Shown here: piece by piece, positions 59,476-64,000 of the stretch | Layout: every line of letters begins with the position of its first letter | Position numbering within the stretch: the first letter of the stretch is position 1 | Assembly (NCBI RefSeq): GCF_000181495.1 | Contig: NZ_ABCF01000004.1 | Span: 1-64,000, forward strand | Source: Bacillus sp. SG-1 | GTDB lineage: Bacteria; Bacillota; Bacilli; Bacillales; Bacillaceae_B | DNA length: 64,000 bases | Direction of reading: 5' to 3' | Made by a program: the position numbers and the translations under genes | Notes under the pieces: generated by a model | What the model was told of the DNA's origin: nothing | Database searches by the model: none | Seen by the model: only the letters and a program-made list of their open reading frames with translations

Positions 59476-60243
59476 ATGAAAGTCAGTGAAACAATCGCAA
59501 TTGTAACAGGTGGAGCATCAGGATTGGGAGAATCGACTGTAAGACAGATTATCAAGCAAGGCGGAAAGGCAGCAATATTGGATTTATCAGAAGAAAGAGG
59601 ACAATCATTAGTTGGAGAATTGGGAGAAAAGGCTATTTTCGTAAAGACAGATGTAACAAGTGAAAAGGAAGTCACGAACGCCATTCAGATTGCTGTAGAG
59701 TCATTTGGTTCCATTAATGCAGTCGTCAATTGCGCCGGCATCGGTGTTGCATCTAAGCTGTTGTCTCGCAAAGGAATCCATTCCCTCGATTTGTTTACTA
59801 AGGTGATTTCCATCAATTTGATAGGATCGTTCAATGTTATCCGGCTTGCTTCACATCAAATGTCCAAAAACGAGCCGAATGAGCATGGTGAAAGGGGAGT
59901 CATCATCAATACAGCTTCGGTAGCGGCATTTGAAGGGCAAATCGGTCAGGCCGCTTACAGTGCCTCAAAAGGTGGAATCGTCGGAATGACACTTCCGATT
60001 GCAAGGGAACTTGCTTCCTATGGTATCCGTGTTATGACGATTGCCCCTGGATTGTTCCATACACCGATGTTCGAGTCCTTGCCGGCGGAAGCCATTGACT
60101 CACTCGGGAAAATGGTCCCTTTCCCTCCGCGGTTGGGGCAGCCTTCAGAATACGCATTGCTCGTTGAAAGTATCATCACAAACCCTATGTTGAATGGAGA
60201 AACAATCCGGCTTGACGGCGGTATCCGCATGCAGCCGAAATAA
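59476..60243 (+). CDS. Short-chain dehydrogenase/reductase, 3-hydroxyacyl-CoA dehydrogenase type II-like
   Basis: A 255-residue SDR enzyme. It has the cofactor motif IAIVTGGASGLGESTV, the structural NAG-like segment in VVNCAGIGVAS and the catalytic Ser-Tyr-Lys in IINTASVAAFEGQIGQAAYSASKGG. The segment FHTPMFESLP is shared with HSD10/3-hydroxyacyl-CoA dehydrogenases, suggesting fatty acid or isoleucine degradation. AGGAGGTCATATA precedes the ATG. It is followed by a strong terminator, so it is a single-gene unit. Confidence 0.85.
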   Translation: MKVSETIAIVTGGASGLGESTVRQIIKQGGKAAILDLSEERGQSLVGELGEKAIFVKTDVTSEKEVTNAIQIAVESFGSINAVVNCAGIGVASKLLSRKGIHSLDLFTKVISINLIGSFNVIRLASHQMSKNEPNEHGERGVIINTASVAAFEGQIGQAAYSASKGGIVGMTLPIARELASYGIRVMTIAPGLFHTPMFESLPAEAIDSLGKMVPFPPRLGQPSEYALLVESIITNPMLNGETIRLDGGIRMQPK

Positions 60244-60303
60244 ATGGAACAAACTGTAGTGTTAATCGATAAGGTTCTGTTCTCGAGGAAAATAGTGAAA
60301 ATT

Positions 60304-60354
60304 TAAGCAAAAGAAAAGGACGGAATCACCTATGTTCGTCCTTTCTTTTGCTTA
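60304..60354 (+). terminator. Terminator of the SDR gene
   Basis: AAGCAAAAGAAAAGGACG and CGTCCTTTCTTTTGCTT form a long stem with an intervening loop of about 12 nt. Confidence 0.85.
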
Positions 60355-60468
60355 ATATGAAAGGTTTCTTTTTTTAGAAAAGGCTCTGTTAAATGATTAA
60401 TATTAGAATAAAAAGAACTGTTGTTCTGTAATGTTTATATAAATACGGACAAAAGTGAGTGGTTTCAA

Positions 60469-61401
60469 ATGGCGTTAGTGGACATCATTAAGGAGATTCA
60501 AAAACTTAATACCGCAGACCAACTTCGTTTGAAAGAGTTTTTTACAAAATCTCTTGGATTTTTAAAGAGGTATCCGAGCAGAAACATAAAGATGGCTACA
60601 CCTGCACTCACTGTCATTCGAATAATGTTGTCCGATTCGGAAAATATTCCGTTAAAGTAGGAATGAAAACTATGGAACGGCAGCGTTAACGCTGTAAAGA
60701 TTGCCGTAAAACTTTTACTGATGTTACGAATACCCCTTTACGGGGGTCGCACCTTCCTCACAAATGGTTGGATTTTACAGTGTATGATTGAAGGGTACTC
60801 TTTACGCAAGGCATCTGAGCTGATTGAAGTCCACTATGTCACCCTTTTCTATTGGAGACATAAGATTTTATCCGCTTTGAAACAAATGGATTTTAAATAA
60901 TTTTCTGGTATTGTTGAAATGGATGAAACCTATTTCTTATACTATGAAAAAGGTAAACGAAATTTAAATAGGCGTAAAGCTCGCAAGCGTGGCGATGCTT
61001 CTCAATTCCGTGGAATCAGCAGAGAACAAGTTTGTGTGCTGATTGCCAGGGACCGTCAAAAACTGACTTATTCCAGAGTGATAGGTCAGGGGCGTATTGT
61101 AAAGTCCCGATTAGATAAAGCAATTGGCTCCAAGCTATCCAAATCAAATATTCTTTGTACCGATGCTTGGCGGGCATTTAAAACCTATGCAAAGGACAAA
61201 GGTTTAGAGCATTATCCTTTCAAATCTGATGGAAAGGAACGTGTTAAAGGACTCTACCATATCCAAAATGTTAACAACTATCATAGTCGTCTGAAAGGCT
61301 GGATGGACCGTTTTAATGGCGTGGCAACCAAATACCTCGACCATTATTTGAGTTGGTTTCATTTCTTGGACCTAATATCCGTAACGATTCTACAACGGTA
61401 A
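60469..61401 (+). pseudogene. IS1595-family transposase, degraded
   Basis: The N-terminal frame from 60469 (MALVDIIKEIQKLNTADQLRL) is lost by about 60565. A shifted frame then gives two zinc-type CxxC pairs (YTCTHCHS and RCKDC), with a TAA at 60687-60689 between them. Another shift near 60775 follows (MIEGYSLRKASELIEV), then a TAA before the DDE domain. The DDE part is intact from about 60919: MDETYFLYYEKGKR, then CTDAWRAFKTYA, then NNYHSRLKGWMDRFNGVATKYL. The element therefore cannot make a full transposase itself. Confidence 0.85.
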
Positions 61402-61526
61402 GCAAAATGATTATAGATAGTTGCTTGTTCACAACAAATGTTAAGAATCGGACACTCAGACTATCTGGTTTCAAATTATAATATGGTCAACTGCTTAGGT
61501 ACTTAAATAAGGAAGGTGGTTATTTA

Positions 61527-62018
61527 ATGAAGAACTGGGTTCCGTTTTCTGACCAAGAGTACGACCAAATTTGGGACAGGATATATAGAGATTTTAAATT
61601 TGAACCAAGTATTTCTATTTTCCCGTCATTTCAGGTGCCGCATCCTTTTATAACATATGATATTACCGATTATTTCGGGGATTCGGCAGATTTAGATGCT
61701 TATGATGACCTTGAAGAAAAAGCGTTAGATGCATTTAAAGAGACCACATTAGTTGACGAATATATATTGGGACTCGATTGGCAACACGAATGTTATTGGG
61801 TAAATCCACGCTTAGAATTCGAAAAAGATGAATTCGGAGAATGGACAATACCAATCTTTCCAAATGGTGATTACTATTTCTTTATCCAGAAGGATTTTAA
61901 ATGGGGCTATTTAGGACACCCTTGGGAAAGAAGTATAACTATATTTGGGAAAGAATTAATAAATGCTTTTGATAAACACAAGCCAAGAATGTTTCGTAAG
62001 ATTTTAAGACAGGGCTAA
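61527..62018 (+). CDS. DUF2716 family protein, passenger of the IS1595 element
   Basis: A 163-residue soluble protein starting MKNWVPFSDQEYDQIWDRIYRDFKF and rich in aromatic residues (YFGDSADLDAYDD, LDWQHECYWVNPRLEF, GYLGHPWERSITIFG). It resembles DUF2716 proteins of Bacillaceae, which have no known function. The frame is intact although the adjacent transposase is ruined. AGGAAGGTGG precedes the ATG. It lies inside the element ends, so it moves with the IS when complemented in trans. Confidence 0.8.
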   Translation: MKNWVPFSDQEYDQIWDRIYRDFKFEPSISIFPSFQVPHPFITYDITDYFGDSADLDAYDDLEEKALDAFKETTLVDEYILGLDWQHECYWVNPRLEFEKDEFGEWTIPIFPNGDYYFFIQKDFKWGYLGHPWERSITIFGKELINAFDKHKPRMFRKILRQG

Positions 62019-62159
62019 TTCATTACCTTTATTAAGGACCCAAATTGGATCCCTTATCTTTTGAGAAAATCAACACTATTATTTAACAGAGCCTTAGATA
62101 ATGAATAAACAGAGGATGTGTAGTTTTAAATATAACAGTTTTCCTTTTACATAGGACTG

Positions 62160-62450
62160 ATTCGAAAACTTTTGATTGATTGGAGTGGAAGGTGTACGAC
62201 CTCCTGCGGGACTTGCGGTCGCCTAGCTCCAGCACCCAGCCCCTCGGGGTTAAATAACCCAAAGAGAATAAAAGGAAAATTCACCATTTCTTCTCATCGG
62301 AACATTTGCCTGTCGGGCCTGAACGGGGTGCTTCCACTTTTGATGACAGGTGAGACCGAGGTTACGTACCCACTGGAACGTAACCCCGCAAGCGCAGCTG
62401 AAAAGGCTCACCGCCCGCCCCCCGGACTGGAGCGGAAATCAACTATATTC
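62160..62450. repeat. Family II GC-rich repeat (copy D)
   Basis: It contains GAGTGGAAGGTGTACGACCT, CCTGCGGGACTTGCGG, CATTTGCCTGTCGGGCCTGA, CGCCCGCCCCCCGGAC and GAGCGGAAATCAACTATA in family order, with an internal duplicated AACGTAACCCCGCAAGCG segment. No target duplication found. Confidence 0.7.
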
Positions 62451-62734
62451 TTTCACGATACATATACTATAAAGCCTTTAAAAAGAGGCTTTTTCATTAA
62501 TTTTACAGCCTTTTCCTGTCCAAGCGTGTACCTTTATCTCAATAAGCTTTATAATAAGATTAAGAGATTGAATTTTCTGATTTCACCAAAGACTATTTTC
62601 TACTAACTTTCACTTACGGTCCTTCCATGTTGGAGCGAGGACATCATAGTCAAACCCACCAAGGAAGCCGACTTAAAGTTCAAACATTAACAATTCTTTT
62701 AAATAATATGTAAGAAACTTAAGGGGGGATTGAG

Positions 62735-64000
62735 ATGATTCACTTTCAGGATATCGTTACTCCTGTTGACTGCATGGTTACAGAAGAAACAACACTTAAA
62801 GAAGCAGTGGAAATCATAAAACAGAAAAAATGGAATCTGCTGCCTGTTACCGATAACCAAGGAGATCTCCAGGGGATTTTTACCCGAAGCGGCCTTTTCC
62901 AAATGATCCTAGAGTCAACTCCATTGGACACACCAATCAAATCCTATATCAAAAAGGAAACACAAACAATCAGGATCGATACGCCCTATCATGAAATAGA
63001 ACAAATCGTAAAGACTAGTAAGGCTGGTACAGGGGTGGTTTTGGATGAACATGGCAAAGTGATCGGATTACTGACGAAAACAGAGATGGTTATGACTCTG
63101 TTGAAATCGGCCAGTACACTGAAAGATCAGTTGGAAACAATCCTAACACATTCCAATATCGGTGTGCTGATGACGGATGAGCATTTACGTGTCATCTATG
63201 CTAATGCCTCGTTCTCTAAGATCACCGGCCATCCGATCAATTCCATCTATTCTAAAGACCTTAATGAAACATTCCCAAGCTTGCCAATGGAGACCCATGG
63301 ACCTTACCACTCTGAAGAATATAAATCGATCTTACATATGTCAGCCTACGAAACTGTTACACATAAGCAAGGCAAAATCATTTTATTCCAAGATATCTCT
63401 GAAATTGAAAAGATGGCGGAGGAACTGCAAACAATAAAGAAATTGAAATTAACGATCGAAACGGCATTAGACCATGCCTATGATGGAATCTTGATGACTG
63501 ATGAACACAATGTCATCAAGATGGTCAGTCCGCCGCTGCTTGAACTTTTCAACCTGGATAAAAAAGACGTATTACATAAGAAAGTAGATATTGTAATGCC
63601 TCAGTTAAAGCTTGACCAAGTCTTTAAAACGGAAGCTGCCGAAGTCAGCGATCTGCATGAAAGGAATGGCATCAAATACATTGTCCATAGAATTCCGATC
63701 AAAAAGGAGGGAAAAGTGATCGGGGCAATTGGTAAGGTAATGTTCCGCCAGCTGAATGAGGTAAGTGCACTTTTCAAGAGACTGCAAAAAGCTGAAAGCA
63801 AAGCGAGTTTTTATCACCAGCAGCTGCAAAAATCCGAAACAGCAAGATTTACCTGGGATCATATTTTAAGCAAACATCCTTATATGGACAAGTTAAAGAA
63901 AAGTGCGGCAAAAGCAGCTAAAGGCAGATCGACTGTGTTGATCAGGGGGGAAAGCGGAACTGGCAAGGAATTGTTTGCACATGCCATCCATAACAGCAGT
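62735..64000 (+). CDS. Sigma-54-dependent activator with CBS pair and PAS domains (start; runs off the window)
   Basis: The first 422 codons of a regulator, with no stop before the window end. The layout is two CBS motifs (about 1-115: VTPVDCMVTEETTLKEAVEII and GTGVVLDEHGKVIGLLTKTEM), then PAS 1 (about 125-220: ILTHSNIGVLMTDEHLRVIYANASF). PAS 2 follows (about 235-335: ALDHAYDGILMTDEHNVIKMVS), then a coiled linker and the start of the AAA+ domain with Walker A GESGTGKELFAHA. In Bacillus this layout fits BkdR-like activators of branched-chain catabolism, but PAS-only members such as RocR or AcoR also exist. AAGGGGGGATTGAG precedes the ATG. Confidence 0.85.
   Translation, partial: MIHFQDIVTPVDCMVTEETTLKEAVEIIKQKKWNLLPVTDNQGDLQGIFTRSGLFQMILESTPLDTPIKSYIKKETQTIRIDTPYHEIEQIVKTSKAGTGVVLDEHGKVIGLLTKTEMVMTLLKSASTLKDQLETILTHSNIGVLMTDEHLRVIYANASFSKITGHPINSIYSKDLNETFPSLPMETHGPYHSEEYKSILHMSAYETVTHKQGKIILFQDISEIEKMAEELQTIKKLKLTIETALDHAYDGILMTDEHNVIKMVSPPLLELFNLDKKDVLHKKVDIVMPQLKLDQVFKTEAAEVSDLHERNGIKYIVHRIPIKKEGKVIGAIGKVMFRQLNEVSALFKRLQKAESKASFYHQQLQKSETARFTWDHILSKHPYMDKLKKSAAKAAKGRSTVLIRGESGTGKELFAHAIHNSS

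Larger units (their letters stand above)
60382..62093. mobile_element. IS1595-family element with passenger gene (1712 bp)
   Basis: The terminal inverted repeats start GGCTCTGTTAAATGATTAAT (left) and GGCTCTGTTAAATAATAG (right, complement). It is flanked by TTAGAAAA (60374-60381) and TTAGATAA (62094-62101), a 7/8 match for an 8-bp target duplication. It carries a broken DDE-type ISXO2-like transposase and, behind it, an intact DUF2716 gene. Some IS1595 subgroups are known to carry passenger genes. Confidence 0.85.

Noticed and set aside
1-64000. tRNA or rRNA genes, prophage or plasmid signals
   Set aside because: No cloverleaf-like segments, integrase, phage structural genes or replication origin could be recognised by reading both strands.

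Overview
The window comes from a low-GC, endospore-forming member of the Bacillaceae (Bacillus/Rossellomorea-like). The evidence is strong AGGAGG-type ribosome binding sites with TTG and GTG starts, T-box, S-box and TPP riboswitches, and spore genes (cwlJ, an alpha/beta-type SASP, spoVIF). The content is mostly chromosomal housekeeping genes. Many intergenic gaps are long and full of repeats.

Layout. 0-4 kb: methionine-salvage genes (end of mtnU, then S-box, mtnK and mtnA). 4-10 kb: an MBL hydrolase, cwlJ, acetyltransferases, a kinase-like protein, paiB and a VOC protein. 10-14 kb: the fructose PTS operon fruR-fruK-fruA. 14-20 kb: a membrane protein, a Gly/Tyr-repeat protein, an Fpg-like glycosylase, a Suv3-like helicase and a CAP protein. 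21-24 kb: speD, SASP, an AIM24 protein and GNAT. 25-28 kb: a DEAD-box helicase, exoA and an epimerase-like VOC protein. 29-36 kb: two DMT permeases, a short-chain fatty acid transporter, a membrane serine protease and small proteins. 36-41 kb: GH18, GNAT, SRPBCC and glutathione peroxidase genes. 42-46 kb: a TPP-riboswitch thiazole operon, tenI-thiO-thiS-thiG-thiF. 46-49 kb: thrS behind two tandem T-boxes. 50-56 kb: a flavoprotein, an AhpD-like gene with an in-frame TGA, a membrane-protein pair, and a T-box operon of a duplicated iodotyrosine-deiodinase-like flavoprotein plus an amino-acid permease. 56-60 kb: a PLA2-like protein, spoVIF, a SelD-N-terminus-like oxidoreductase, a frameshifted OsmC gene and an SDR. 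60.4-62.1 kb: an IS1595-type element with a decayed transposase and an intact DUF2716 passenger. 62.7 kb to the end: the start of a CBS-PAS sigma-54 activator.

Three repeat systems stand out. (1) At least six intergenic arrays have unrelated bulk sequence but the same period of 52 or 53 bp. One runs 16 units in exact 53-bp register and another is built of exact 105-bp double units. Several carry inverted half-sites spaced about three and two helical turns apart. I do not recognise this class, and it is the best candidate here for something undescribed. (2) A MITE of about 190 bp is flanked by 8-bp target duplications and inserts at gene ends. (3) A longer GC-rich repeat family shares the same ends. 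The terminal GGCTCT and the 8-bp duplication link both MITE families to IS1595-type transposition.

Broken genes are frequent: mtnK, OsmC, a DUF6509-like gene, a GNAT gene and the transposase. Two of them, mtnK and OsmC, are explained by a single-base loss in a homopolymer, so consensus errors must be excluded before biological decay is claimed.
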